A DNA stretch of 64,000 nt from Talaromyces rugulosus (lineage: Eukaryota > Ascomycota > Eurotiomycetes > Eurotiales > Trichocomaceae): assembly GCF_013368755.1 (NCBI RefSeq), contig NC_049565.1, positions 4,650,001 through 4,714,000 on the forward strand, given 5' to 3'. Numbering within the stretch: the first letter of the stretch is position 1; every line of letters starts with the position of its first letter. Below are positions 34,318-45,617 of the stretch, one piece after another. Under the pieces are notes generated by a model. The model searched no databases, was not told where the DNA came from, and saw only the letters and a program-made list of their open reading frames with translations. A program made the translations under genes and the position numbers.

Positions 34318-35299
34318 ATGTTCAAACGCTCTTTTTCGTCAAAGGACCGCGTGGGCAAGGCCACCAGGCCGCACAAGAAGACCTATCGCGACAAGACAAA
34401 GGTGAAGATGGAGGAGTCTCTGGACAGCCCGCCTGTGGGAAGGTGTGTGCATCTACTTCTTCTTTTTTTCTGCTCGTCTAACTCGATGTAGCCCTCTCAC
34501 GAGCCCGATAGTGACCTTGGTTGTTGGCCATGAGAAGCGTCTTTTCGCCGCGCACGAGGATGTCCTGTCACGTTCCGCCTTCTTTGATGCTGCGCTCAAG
34601 GACCAGTTCCTGGAATCCAGCGGAAAGAGGGTGGACCTCCCTGACGAGTAAGTCGTTGAATATAACTCATTATAGCTTCCTGTCTGATATCAGTAGGGAA
34701 CCGGAGATACTGTCTTGTATTCTAGAGTACCTTTACAAGGGGGATTACTTCCCCCGTCTATTGCACAACAAGCGTCGTAATTCTTGGGAACTCGAGAATG
34801 CCCAAGACGTTTACAAAACCGGTGGCCGCGGTTCGAGCGAGGCTACATTTTCCCACTCGGGCGTGGGCTGCGATCTCCTTCGCGACACCGTCGTCTACTG
34901 TGCTGCCGAACGATACGGACTGGAAGAGCTGAAGCGGCTTGCTCTGCGCAAGCAGGGCCTGCAAAGCGGAATTCCAGTCGACGTGATCCTACGGTCTGCA
35001 CGGTTTGCGTACGAGCACACGCCCGACACCGACTCCCGACTACGCGCTCATTATTTAGCTTTGATTATCAGAAGTCGCAAGACGTTCAAGAGAAGTGGAA
35101 CCATGCAGATGGAGATGGAAGCTGGCGGCAAATTGTTTTTCGATCTGTTTGTGGCAATGAGCAATCATATCGATGATGTTGTGGAAATTGGGTTTGTTTT
35201 CCTTTTCTTTTAAAGGAAAAAAGGATTATTTATACTTTCTGTTTACTGAGTTAAGAGCTTACGTTTTACAGCAACAGCCGATCGCCCAGATTCATCTAG
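34318..35299 (+). CDS. BTB/POZ-domain protein
   Basis: Multi-exon. The start MFKRSFSSKDRVGKATRPHKK is basic. A first intron joins SPPVG to SPLTSPIVTLVVGHEKRLFAAHEDVLSR, the start of a BTB fold (beta strand, then HxxVL-like HEDVLSRSAFFDAAL). The next exon gives EPEILSCILEYLYKGDYFP, the characteristic BTB helix. Helical segments DTVVYCAAERYGLEELKRLAL follow. The last intron joins DDVVEIG to NSRSPRFI and a stop at 35299. BTB proteins dimerise and often recruit cullin-3. No other domain is visible. It lies next to a second BTB-like gene at 36245, possibly an old duplication. Confidence 0.82.
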
Positions 35300-36244
35300 T
35301 TCGCTGCTACAGTTCAATCGAGGTTTGGATTGTATCATAAATGCAGAGGGATGGGTCTCAACCAGAATGACCAGGATAACCAAGACCCAGAGTACTTTTT
35401 TTTTTTGCTTTAACGCGACAAATCACTCTTTTCGATCGAGGTTGGCCATCGATTTCGACGGTTCTGAGAAACCTGACCATCTACTTTATTTTAATTTACT
35501 AACCATCTTTGATGTTATGATTTGGGAACAATTTGCCAGAAGTATTGAATCCCCTGTTTAGTCAAGTCTGGTTCTCTGTGAGGACTACTACCATTATCTG
35601 TAACTTGGTTTGTTTGTTGATGTTGTTATTTTTGGACTGTTATTGGAATTGTGTGCGCGACTGATTTGAGAGGCGGTGTCTTACTGTGTATGATACTCGC
35701 GACTGAGAGCTATATAAGAATGAGAGAATTCGGCCACCTCAGTATTTTTCTTTTCATGCCGTAGCTTCTCACTGACGTCTCTCTTACTGAACCTTGCTCT
35801 TACTAAACCTCTCTCACTGTCCTCTCTCACCAAACCTTTCTCACTGTCCTCTCTCACCAAACCTTTCTCACTGTCCTCTCTCACTAAACCTCCTCTCACT
35901 AAATTCTCTTACGAGAAACCTCCCTTACGAGACAACTCTCTTACGAATCTCGCTTACCAAATCTCTTCACTACTAAATATCTCCGTGAGCCCCTCTCAAC
36001 ACTTGGCCTCTGCAAATTTCACCCGCTCTCTTCCTTTACCTCAATCGCGGCTCTCAGACATCCTTCTGGCGACATATTTTCTAACTCGAGTAAGCTCTCC
36101 AGCCTCATTTTTTCTTATCTATCTTGTCTATCCTGTCCACGTTTCTTTCTCATCAAGTTCTCTACACTCGACACATTTTGCTTTTTTACCAACTGACCAA
36201 CTCCACTGACCTTTCAAGACCAAACCGCCCAAAACAAAAAAGCC
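35300..36244. other. Intergenic region with pyrimidine-rich leader repeats
   Basis: About 945 bp. The right part (35770-36240) is strongly C/T-rich on the + strand and is likely the promoter and 5' leader of the 36245 gene. It includes a 27-bp tandem repeat, listed separately. Confidence 0.5.
35816..35897 (+). repeat. 27-bp tandem repeat, about 3 copies
   Basis: Two exact 27-bp copies (35816-35842 and 35843-35869), starting ACTGTCCTCTCTCACC, are followed by a diverged third. They sit inside a longer CTCTCAC-rich tract. The opposite strand reads as GLVREDSEK repeats, which I regard as an artefact. Confidence 0.85.
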
Positions 36245-37706
36245 ATGCCTCGCGTTGGCGTTGGGTTATACCCCATCAAACCCTCCACGGAGCTCACTCA
36301 TGGAATGACATTCATTGTGAAATACTTCAACAACGGAAAAAACAAGCAAGATCTATGGCTCGGCGTGCATGTCCCAATGGGACTGGCACCCAAAATCATG
36401 ATCAGCCGTCCAAGAAAGAATGCTCATCCGGATACACCTGCCGATAAACGCGCGTACATGTTCTATCTACCGGGCAAAAATTCATAGTAAGTTTTTAAAA
36501 CGAACAGCTTCAAGGTTACTTCTGACTTGTTTTCCTAGCGCATGGGTTGAAAAGAGATGCCTTTTTCCAATTGAAGAAGAGCCCCTGGCCGACTTTACCG
36601 TGCCCGAAGCCGAAGACGGTGCTCTGTATGAGCAACTGCACGATTTGATGAGCGAGAACAAAGGTCTCGACTTTTGGATTGCCATGGCTAAAAAGGAGCG
36701 CCTAAAGAAGGGGGGTCAGAACAAGGAGCCCTACCTTGTGATGCCGTCGACGTCAGATATTTCGGATGAAATGGCTGTCGACTCTGACGATGCCAGCGAG
36801 CACTCCCGTGGCCCAAAGACATACAAACAGCGCGCGACTTCCAAGTCGAATGCCTTTTCACAGAGCTCTACTCTTCTTCGTCTTCCTTCTCTAGATCCCG
36901 AAGAGATCGTCAACGTTTACGTTGGCCATGGCGAGGACCACAAGGTGTTTCAGCTCGCGCGCAGAGCCATCAACAAATCTTCCTTGTTGCGTCAGATCGT
37001 CCAGCAGGGTACTCCGCCGTATGTCATGCACCCAACATTGTTTAACATGGGGGTCAGAACCTTTGAGCTCGTGTGCGCCTTTATTTGCAGCGACAGCGAA
37101 GACCTCGGTCTAGAACAGGTTGGAGAGGAAGAAGAGGAGGAGGAGGAGGAGGAGGAGGAGGAGGATGGTATCCTCGGGGATGTGTTGCCATTGGGAAGGA
37201 CTCACATCCTGCGTGATTTCAACGACCAGCAAAGTCTCGACAACTCGATTTCGGACCTCGGCAAGACGTATTTGATTGCCTCGTCTCTCGGTCTTGGTTC
37301 TATGCAATCGGCCATCATCCGCCGGCTGCAGATGACATGGAACCTGTCCTGTGGCGTGGACCAAACCCTAGCAATCCTCGACACAATCGACACTGTCGCA
37401 GAGGCCATCTATGCAGCAGATACACATGTCGAAAAGGGCCAGGTGACCAGGGACGAGCCGTTTCTCAATTGGAGCGCCACCTTCTTGAGCGAGCTTTTCA
37501 TGGTCTTCATTACCAAGCATACCGAGCGGTTCACCGGGTTCATGCAAAAGTACCTGGCCCTCCAGGCAGCTGTTCTGACTCAGCGGGCACAGGCGTGCAA
37601 TTTCGATCCTCAGAGATTGTCGAGATTGGAGATTCAATTCATGATGGGCCCGGAGCGCGTGGTGGCAGAGGCCGAAACCAAACAGGACGATGAAATGACA
37701 TCTTGA
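36245..37706 (+). CDS. BTB-like protein with poly-Glu tract
   Basis: Exons 36245-36486 and 36539-37706 flank a 52-nt intron, giving 469 residues. The N-terminus (MPRVGVGLYPIKPSTEL) forms a beta-rich region with WLGVHVPMG. A Ser/Asp-rich linker (DEMAVDSDDASEHS) precedes a BTB-like block, IVNVYVGHGEDHKVFQLARR, with NKSSLLRQIV. About 13 consecutive Glu follow at roughly 37127-37165, then helices to the end. The BTB call is weaker than for the 34318 gene and rests on the VYVGHG..HKVFQLAR pattern. It may be a nuclear or scaffold protein; its function is unknown. Confidence 0.7.
37127..37165 (+). repeat. GAG/GAA repeat encoding poly-Glu
   Basis: About 13 consecutive Glu codons in the 36245 gene, in frame with the protein. 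Confidence 0.85.
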
Positions 37707-38027
37707 AGCTTGGAGAGGTGGTGAAGACGAGGGTTAAGAGAATAGTCGAGAAATATTTTTATCTAGTCGGTATTTAGTTATTTGGTTATTTGGTTATTTA
37801 GGAAAATGAAATGCAATGCAATGCAATGAATTGAATTGTATATAGCGGCTGCAACGTGATTGGCCCAACGGCAGCTCAGCTCCTCCGCGGCTCGAGGCCA
37901 CCTCGTCTTTTCAATGTTGACATTATCCAGTCTTTCTCTTCCTCACTCGACCAATTCTTTAAAATCTCCCTCACGCGAAAAAAAAAAAAAAGATTCCACA
38001 GGGTTTCCACTCGAAACTCAGCCCGCC
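37707..38027. other. Short intergenic region with simple repeats
   Basis: It contains tandem TTATTTGG-like units and an ATGCA pentanucleotide run at about 37808-37828, then the SEC11 leader with an A run at 37979-37991. Confidence 0.6.
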
Positions 38028-38803
38028 ATGCTGTCTTCTCTTACCGGCAACCTGGCCTATGCGCGACACTCCATGGCCCAGGTGCTCAACTTTGCCCTCG
38101 TCCTCTCGACCGCGTTCATGCTATGGAAGGGCCTCTCGATAGCCACGAATTCCAGCAGCCCCATCGTCGTCGTGCTGTCCGGGTCCATGGAGCCCGCCTT
38201 CCAGCGTGGAGATTTGCTGTTCCTGTGGAACCGCAGTGAAAGGGCGGAAGTTGGAGAGATTGTGGTCTACAATGTCAAGGGTATATGGTACACAGATTTT
38301 CATCGCAGGGAATAGTGAATAACGATGGGTTTTCTGCAGGCAAGGATATCCCGATTGTTCACCGCGTGGTGCGGTCTTTCACCGAGGAAGACCCGAAGTT
38401 GAAGACCAAGAAGGCTGGGTCAGTCAATTCTACTCGCTCACGATGCTTGGGCAAGATCGAATGAACCAAATAATTTTAACATACTACAGATCCAACCCAA
38501 AGACGCTCACATCAACTGCCTCGCAAAAACTGCTCACAAAGGGCGACAACAACCCGGCCGACGACACGGAGCTCTGTTGGTCTTCCTCTTCCTCTTCCTC
38601 CACAAACTTCACCAAGCTAACAGTATACAACCCTAGACTCGCGCGGACAGGACCATCTCGACCGCAAAGAAGACGTCGTCGGCAGCGTGCGCGGGTATAT
38701 CCCCGGGGTCGGATACGTGACAATCATGCTCAGCGAGCATCCATGGTTGAAGACGGTGTTGCTGGGGGTGATGGGGTTGATGGTGATACTGCAGCGCGAG
38801 TGA
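38028..38803 (+). CDS. sec11: Signal peptidase complex catalytic subunit Sec11
   Basis: Spliced into four exons, about 190 residues, from [18 protein letters not shown] (ATG 38028) to the stop at 38803. A single N-terminal membrane segment ([19 protein letters not shown]) precedes the catalytic [17 protein letters not shown] with the nucleophile Ser. Later exons supply IVHRVVRSF with the catalytic His, and [16 protein letters not shown] with Asp. The C-terminus [20 protein letters not shown] followed by a hydrophobic tail ending ILQRE is family-typical. It cleaves signal peptides at the ER membrane. Confidence 0.95.
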
Positions 38804-39218
38804 TTGTTGACTGCATTAGCGCGTTACTTGAATTGACTTGTTTTGCCTACAAGGAAAATAATAAAGAAATTAATAAAAGAAAACAATGCTTGTAGATCAT
38901 TTATTATTAGGCTTGTATACAGCTCGCTGCACCCCACCCTGCCTGACTCAGCGGCTGCTTGTCTGGGCTGAAACTCTCGCTTTTCCCTCGTGCAACAACA
39001 ATTCGCGAGAAAACAAGCTGCCGCGTACTCCTTTGAAATATATCTGTCAAAACGACCGGTTTGACGTTCTGGTCTCCGACACCGTTGCTAGCCGCAAGCC
39101 AGATATAAACTAAAGTACCCCGCTACAAACTCCCCCAGCGACAACACCCCTCACGAGACCGCCTTCACCACCGAATACCCCAACTCTGGTAGGCGTGCGT
39201 GCAGTCAGACCAGACAAA
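38804..39218. other. Intergenic region between sec11 and the E2 gene
   Basis: About 415 bp with no supported gene; it holds the E2 promoter and leader. Confidence 0.45.
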
Positions 39219-39831
39219 ATGGGCAGCGTAAAGCGAATTGGCAAGGTATATCTTCATTCCGACAGCGCAGGCAAGCTCATACCGTAAACTAACCATGTCA
39301 TGTCGTCATGCCAGGAGTTTGCCGAGTTGACTGAATCTCCTCCCACCGGCATCACCATTCAGCTTGTCGACGAGTCCGACTTGTACAAATGGAAGGTGTA
39401 CATGGAGGGGCCGGAGGGGACTCCATACCAAGTACATACCTCTCACTTTTCAAGCTCTGCGAAACGGCAGCACCAAGGCAATACTAAACTGTTCCCTCCA
39501 GGGCGGCCGATTCCTCGTCAATCTCAATCTCCCCAACGAATACCCCTTCAAACCACCCACCGTCTCGTTCGCGACCAAGATCTACCATCCCAATGTCTCC
39601 AATGATGACAAGGGCTCCATGTGTCTGGGCATGCTGAAATCCGACGAGTGGAAGCCCTCGTCGCGCATCGGTGCTGTGCTAGAGTTTGCCCGGCAGCTGC
39701 TCGTCGAGCCCATGCCGGACGACGCCGTCGAGGGGCGCATCGCTGAGCAGTATCAAAATGACCGGAAGCGGTTCGACGAGGTCGCCCGTGACTGGACGCG
39801 GCGGTATGCGAGGGAGGAGGAGAAGAAGTAG
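39219..39831 (+). CDS. Ubiquitin-conjugating enzyme E2
   Basis: Exon 1 encodes MGSVKRIGK. A short intron is followed by EFAELTESPPTGITIQL. A second intron after GPEGTPYQ is followed by GGRFLVNLNLPNEYPFKPP. The total is about 157 residues. The UBC fold is complete: YPFKPPTVSFATKIYHPN (HPN motif), the active-site Cys in GSMCLGMLK, then WKPSSRIGAVLEFARQLL. A basic C-terminal extension, RRYAREEEKK, follows. It accepts ubiquitin from E1 and passes it to substrates or E3s. The exact E2 class is not assigned. Confidence 0.93.
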
Positions 39832-40118
39832 TGAGACAGATATCATCACGGACGATGGTGTTGTCGCTGGGGATTTTCCCTTGTATTACTCCATTTTTTA
39901 TGCGGAAATAGGTCATTTTCATGGCGTTTGGTTTGATTTTTTTTCTTTTCTTTGGTGTAACTTTTGTTTTGGCTTGCTCATCTGAAACAGACAGACTGAA
40001 TCAAGCAATTCAATTCGACAGATGCAAAGAGCGCGCTTATTTCTTTTATAAAGGGCTAGATATTATTCATGCAGCCGAATCTTCAGACTATTTTATATAC
40101 AGATTACATTCATTCCAA

Positions 40119-41402
40119 CTAACACAAATTAAGCTGCGCTCTCGACTCGTCCTTTGCGCACTCTCCGTCATCTTCCTCAATCTTGGCTGGAATCGGCTTG
40201 TTTGCCAGCGGTGTGAGACGGAATCCATGCCTGCGGTCTCCGACAGGATAGTCGAGCGTCTGCGAGTGATTCGTCACGCGCTGGTCCCAGACTAGAACGG
40301 TGCCGGCTTCGTATCGAATCCGGCAGGAAAAGTCCTGGCGTTTGGCAATGTGGTCGAACAAGAAGCGGAGGATACACTCTGACTCTTCCTGGTCGAATCC
40401 AACGATGCGTTTGGTGTAGACTGGATTGACGTCTTCAACTCAGTTAGTTGAATTTCGGGTTTAAAAAGAGAGAGGAAAGAGATGAACTGCAACATACAAA
40501 GTGCCTTTTCCTTGGTGACCGGGTGGACAAGCACAACGGGGTGCTCTGCCTGGAGGACACCGCGCCGCATGACGGCCTGTTCGCCGTGCTTCAACTCGGC
40601 GCTGACACCATCATTATTTGTGTGAATGGCTGTGAGACCCTCCAGTCGCTTACGGAAACGCGGCGAGAGACTGCTGTATGCACGCACACTGGAGCTGATC
40701 AAAGTGTCGCCGCCGGCTGTACTGGGCGACTCGAGCATGGCGATGAACGTTGTTCCTGGAGGCTGCTTTTCAGGGCTTTGGTCGGTATGCCACTGGACTG
40801 GGCTGCGGCCTGCCCAGGACTGTCGCACACGCAGGTCACTTTTTCCCCCCCCCCCGAGTCAGCAAAGTTCCCATCCCTAATCCGCATGGATACTCACTCC
40901 TTGTGGTCATATATAATCATATGCTCCTCCGAGCCAGCAGCCGGATGAGGCGCCCAGCCATGAATGTGCAGCGGACCAAAGTGTCCCACGATTTTCTTCT
41001 GCTGCTCGAATCCAAGATTGCAGAAATCCTGATCGCGAAACACGAGCGCTCCTCTGCGCGCCGCGAGAAGAGCCAGCTCATCTAGCCCCGCGCTATCGAG
41101 CTGCGACAGCTGCACTCCCTGGATTTCCGTGCCCACGTGCGGCGAGAGATCGAACATTTTGGTCACATTTTTCAGTAAATTGGGTAATTTGGGATCAGCC
41201 CGGTGGCCAGGGTCGAAGTGCTCGAACTCGCCAATGTCTTCGACTTTCTCGAGGGGATCATAGTGTGCTATCGAGGCGGGTTAGTTTTATTGTCAGAGGG
41301 TTTGGGCAGACAACTCGTACGCATGTAGTCGGGATACAACGGGCTTCCATCTTCTTTCTTGGGCCTGGAGAGGAGGCCTGGGGTTCCCACTGTCGCTGGC
41401 AT
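40119..41402 (-). CDS. TauD/TfdA-family 2-oxoglutarate dioxygenase, paralog 1
   Basis: Spliced gene starting MPATVGTPGLLSRPKK at 41402. A first intron joins YPDYM to PHYDPLEKVED. The dioxygenase core has SPHVGTEIQGVQLSQL, ARRGALVFRDQDF and FGPLHIHGW. An intron then restores YDHKDDLRVRQSW. The Fe(II) site is VQWHTDQSPE (HxD) plus the distal His in RVTNHSQTLDY, with a 2-oxoglutarate-binding Arg likely in RRHGFRLTP. The protein ends CAKDESRAQLNLC, like its paralog at 47845. Family members oxidise sulfonates (taurine, Jlp1 type) or aryloxy-alkanoates with loss of CO2. It is divergent from a Dal5-type permease, and the spacer carries the shared motif. Confidence 0.9.
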
Positions 41403-41880
41403 GGTGGGGGATGAATGTTTCAATGCCTTGTTTTGCTGGTAGTAGTTGCTTGATCTGACTGATGCCGGGTTTTATATCCAGCAGTCCGGCGTGCACCCCG
41501 CGTCGACCCCATGCATTGAGTAAAGAACAGACGAAAATCAAACTGTTTGACCGCATTCTGCAGGGATTGAAGCCCTGGCCGGTGATAACGAAGTCGATAC
41601 GCGATAAAGCAGGATAACGAGAACGCGGGGAAGGAGGTCGACCCACCGCGGCCAACACGACTGTTTGGGAGACAATGCTTCATTATTTCAGCTGAGACAG
41701 CCTTATCAGATAAATCAACGCCATGGCCGCATGCAATCTGTTGTCACACACGTATCTATCTCTGTGCATAGATAGCAGCGATCGATAATGGCAATGGGCA
41801 ACGACTAGAAATATCTCGGCTTGGCCAGTCAAAAAAAAAATGGCCGTCAAACATCACCCGCCACTGAAACCCGGCCAAAG
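41403..41880. promoter_or_regulatory. Divergent promoter tauD-1 / permease 1
   Basis: The 478-bp spacer holds GTTGGCCGCGGTGGGTCG on the minus strand at 41639-41656, the shared cluster motif. It also holds a head-to-head GATA pair, TTATCAGATAA, at 41703-41713. GATA sites are typical targets of nitrogen regulators such as AreA. Confidence 0.65.
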
Positions 41881-43760
41881 ATGGATTCTGTGTCATCTTC
41901 GAGATCCCCGTCCTGGACCCAGGATCCCAAAGACGAAAAAGTTATTGGCGTGACCGAGGATACCTATTCGGGCAGCGAGTATGAACGCTTTCTCACACTG
42001 GAGGCTGCCTTTGAGGGCAGTGCCAAGAAGAAGTTGCTCCGGAAGCGTGAGTCTTTTGTATTTTTATGGCATAGAGCTTGATTTGCTGACTGCGCTGTTT
42101 GTATAGTTGACATGCGTCTGCTTCCGACTCTTAGTTTCTTGTATTTGATGTGCTCTCTGGACAAGGCGAATGCCGGGAATGCCAAGGTAGATATATATCT
42201 CAATATTGTATATCAATGCAGTATTCGTGTACTGACTGCTCTTAGCTCTTCGGTTTCCTTGAAGATGTCGGCATGTCCGGAACCCAGTTCAACCTGGCTT
42301 TGATGTACTTTTTTTTCACATACGGCCTCTGGGAGCCGGTATCCAACATTCTCCTTCGCCGGCTTGGTCCAAAGATCTGGTTCCCCGTTATTGTCACGGC
42401 TTGGGGCCTGGTGACCACTTTGACGTCCCAGGTCAGCAGCTATGGCGGGTTCATTGCCATCCGTCTCGTGCTTGGTATTACCGAGGCTGGTTTGTACCCG
42501 GGTTCATACTTTATCTTGTCCATGTGGTATACCCCCAAGGAACTTGCCACAAGGATGGCCATCTTCTACGGTGCCAATACAGCGGCCGGTGCCTTTGGAG
42601 GCGTGATTGCCTATGGCGTGGGAAATCTCGATGGTGCCATGGGATGGAGGGCTTGGAGGTGGCTGTTCCTCATTGAAGGAGTCATCACCATATTTGCCGG
42701 CCTTTGCTGTGTTTTTCTACTACCGTATTTCTCCCTCTTTCTCTGTCTGTCTCCTGCAAAAAGTTCTAACACTTACCAGAGCATTCCCCCATCAATATAA
42801 TGACAAGGTCAGTCGATGGCTAAAGCCGGACGAGCTCGACTATGCTAGCTTGCGTGTCAAGTATGCCAACGGGCCGGATTCGCCAACGTATGAATTCCGT
42901 TGGGGCGATGTCATTGCAGCTGCCAAAGACCGCAAGACGTATCTTATGTGAGAGCCACCTACGAACTTTTCGTATGAAATCAGCTGACCCTGTTGCAGGA
43001 TGATGCTCTTCTGGTGGGGAGGTTCTGTGCCTACTTACTCTCTCTCCTATACTTTGCCAACCATGGTTAAGAACCTCGGCTACAGCGCAGTGAAAGCGCA
43101 GGCTATGACGACCCCGCCTTATATCTTTGCCACCTGTGTGTGCGTACTGGTGGGCGTGCTGAGTGACAGGTTTCAACAACGCTTTTACAGTATTATGGGG
43201 GCTTATACTCTGGGACTGATGTAAGTTTTATATGAAGACATATTTGAGGCATTTCTAACTTTTGACAGCGGCATTGTTATTCTTTGGATCACCACGCATT
43301 ACTCACACCTCTCTGGTGTGAGCTACTTTGCCATTTTCCTGGCCGCAGCCGGTTATTCGGCCCAGGCCCCGATTGTGAGTTATCCAGAAAGTTTAAAAAT
43401 TAGAACATAGTACTGATACGGGATCAGGTCGGCGCATGGACCAGTGTCAACGTGACCAACCCGTCCAAACGCGCAGCGGCAATCGGTCTTCTCATGCTTC
43501 TCGGTAGCGTTGGCGGAGGCAGCATTGGCTCCAACATCTATCTCTCCAACGAGGCTCCAACATACCCTCTCGGCTTCGGATTCTCGGTTGGCGCGACAGT
43601 GCTGGGCGCGATGATCCCAGCCACTATTCATTGGTATCTGTTGCGTAGGGAGAATAAGCGTCGTGACGGGCTGGACGTGGCTGCTATTGAGAGAGAGTAC
43701 ACGAATGAGCAGCTGGGAGAACTAGGCGAGGACTCGCCACTTTTTAGATTCACGCTGTGA
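41881..43760 (+). CDS. MFS permease, Dal5/anion:cation symporter family (permease 1)
   Basis: Multi-exon gene, about 480 residues, starting MDSVSSSRSPSW at 41881. It has about 12 TM segments: MRLLPTLSFLYLMCSLDKANAGNAK (first TM, typical Dal5/Tna1 loop), LFGFLEDVGMSG, RLGPKIWFPVIVTAWG, RLVLGITEAGLYPGS, and the later AQAPIVGAWTSVNVTNPSKRAAAIG. Members import organic anions such as allantoate, nicotinate, pantothenate or other acids. It is divergent from the tauD-1 gene, so it probably imports the dioxygenase substrate. The cargo is unknown. Introns keep frame and the gene looks intact. Confidence 0.88.
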
Positions 43761-44035
43761 TTTTTTGAGCTTTTTGGAGTATGGACAGGATAAATTGGTA
43801 TTTTAGTAAAATCTCGTATAGCGTATAGTTGAATTGAATAGTATTACTTGATCGAACTATATTTGAGTTGGCCGCAGTGGGGATCGATGGCCGTTGACAG
43901 CCGATAACATTAACGGCCAGTAATAGCGTTGACTATATATTTACTTTACATGTAAATTCCTCAGACTTGTTCATTATTCTTGGTTTATTTCCCCCCTTTT
44001 TTTCCCTCCCCAATAAGCATCCAAACATATCAACA
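43761..44035. promoter_or_regulatory. Promoter of the DHDPS-like gene with shared motif
   Basis: GTTGGCCGCAGTGGGGATCG lies at 43867-43886, about 150 bp upstream of the ATG at 44036. Two more GGCC cores follow (43889 and 43914). Confidence 0.65.
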
Positions 44036-45412
44036 ATGCGTCTACTCCCAACAGGAATCTACACGCCTCTGCCGTGTTTCTTTGACGAGAATGAAGACCT
44101 AGGCAAGTTATAGCATTCATTCAAAAACAAAAAACGTTGCTAACACCACAAGCAGATCTTGACTCGTTCAAAAAGCATGTCAAATGTGAGCTTCACCCCA
44201 CCACAATAATAGATTTCTCTACTGTACTAATCGAGAAAAAAAAAAAAAAATAGTCACAGCAGCCGCAGGAACAGTCCCTGTCATCTCTGGAACCATGGGC
44301 GAGGCTGTCCATCTTGTACGCCATCTCTTCATTACAAAGTAATAGCTACTAAATTACAAAACTCCACAGAGCCACAGCGAACGAGCCCAACTCATAACCG
44401 CCGCGCGCACCGCTCTCGACGAGATCAACCTTGACAGCATGCCCATTGTCGCCGGCGTCGGAGCAGCAAGCTCTCGCGAATCAATCGAACTAGCTCACGA
44501 GGCAGCCAAAGCAGGTGCTGACTTTGTCATGGTTATTCCACCGGGGTATTATGCGGGTGCACTGCTGTCGAATCCGAGCTCGATCAAGCAGTTTTTTATT
44601 GATATTGCGGCGGCGTCGCCGGTGCCGGTGTCAGTTTTTTTCTTCTTCTCTTATCAATATTCTCATACTGATGATATTTCAGAATGCTGTATAATTTCCC
44701 GGCTGTCTCGAGTGGCATCGACCTCGACAGCGACTTGATTACAGATGTCATCAAGCAAGCACCGAATGTGTGCGGCGTGAAGTTGACGTGATTTACCTTC
44801 TATCTACATATAGCGAAACACGAAGCTGATTAACCATACTATAATAGATGTGCCAATGTCGGCAAGCTCACACGCATCATGGCCCAAGTCACCACTGCAG
44901 AGTTCCAAGCAGCGTATCCACGCAAACACCCCGAAATCCCATTCCGCGCAATCGATGGATTCATTGATTTTCTGCTGCCTTCGGTAGCTGTTGGCTCTTC
45001 GGGCGCCATTAGCGGTCTGCCTAACATTGCACCGGTTTGTTTTTTTGTTTGTATCGTTGTGTGTACCGTACCTCTAACTGTCTACTGTAGAAAGCCTGTG
45101 TGAAATTGTGGGAGCTGTGCCAGCACCTGGACGATCCCAAGGCGTATCAAGAAGCACAAAAGCTGCAGAATACGATATCCCTAGCGGATGGAATTGCTTT
45201 GAAGATTGGAGTGAGTTTTTTTCTTCTTTTTGAAGGAAAAGGGCAGGCTGATTTTTGTGTAGATTGCTGGAATGAAAAAGGTGTTGAATCGCCGTTTCGG
45301 GTACGGCGATAAGCCGAGACGTCCGCTCACGCCCATGGCAGAGGAGAAAGTTCAGGCGGTTTTTGATGATGTGTTTTTCAAGGGTCTGTTGGAAGTGGAA
45401 GCTTCATTGTAA
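44036..45412 (+). CDS. DHDPS/NAL/HOGA-family class I aldolase
   Basis: Many small exons encode MRLLPTGIYTPLPCFFDENEDL, then DLDSFKKHVK and TAAAGTVPVISGTMGEAVHLS (substrate GTxGE-like motif). MPIVAGVGAASSRESIELA and ADFVMVIPPGYY follow. The active-site region has LYNFPAVSSGIDLD (Tyr) and CGVKLT (Schiff-base Lys). Later exons supply LPSVAVGSSGAISGLPNIAP and the C-terminal helices. This family cleaves or condenses pyruvate-linked substrates: dihydrodipicolinate, 4-hydroxy-2-oxoglutarate, 2-keto-3-deoxy-sugars. Here it more likely acts in catabolism, as fungi make lysine by another route. I infer a role downstream of the clustered dioxygenases, releasing pyruvate or an aldehyde. Confidence 0.88.
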
Positions 45413-45617
45413 ATTCATTATTATTTTTATTATTATTATTGCCACCGGTAGAAATAGAAACCTCGGCGAACGCTCCGAGATAAACGGGGCTCTCTCTGTC
45501 TTATCTACTATCGTCGGCCGATCTCGCATCGCCTTTCCTTATCAGTTCATCCACCTTAATCTCTCCTCCTAGTTTATTTTGAAAGAGAAAAAAAAGATCG
45601 AAAAAAAAAAAAGAGTC

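Noticed and set aside
35681..35899. Antisense ORF with GLVREDSEK repeats
   Set aside because: It is produced by the pyrimidine tandem repeats and has no other coding support.
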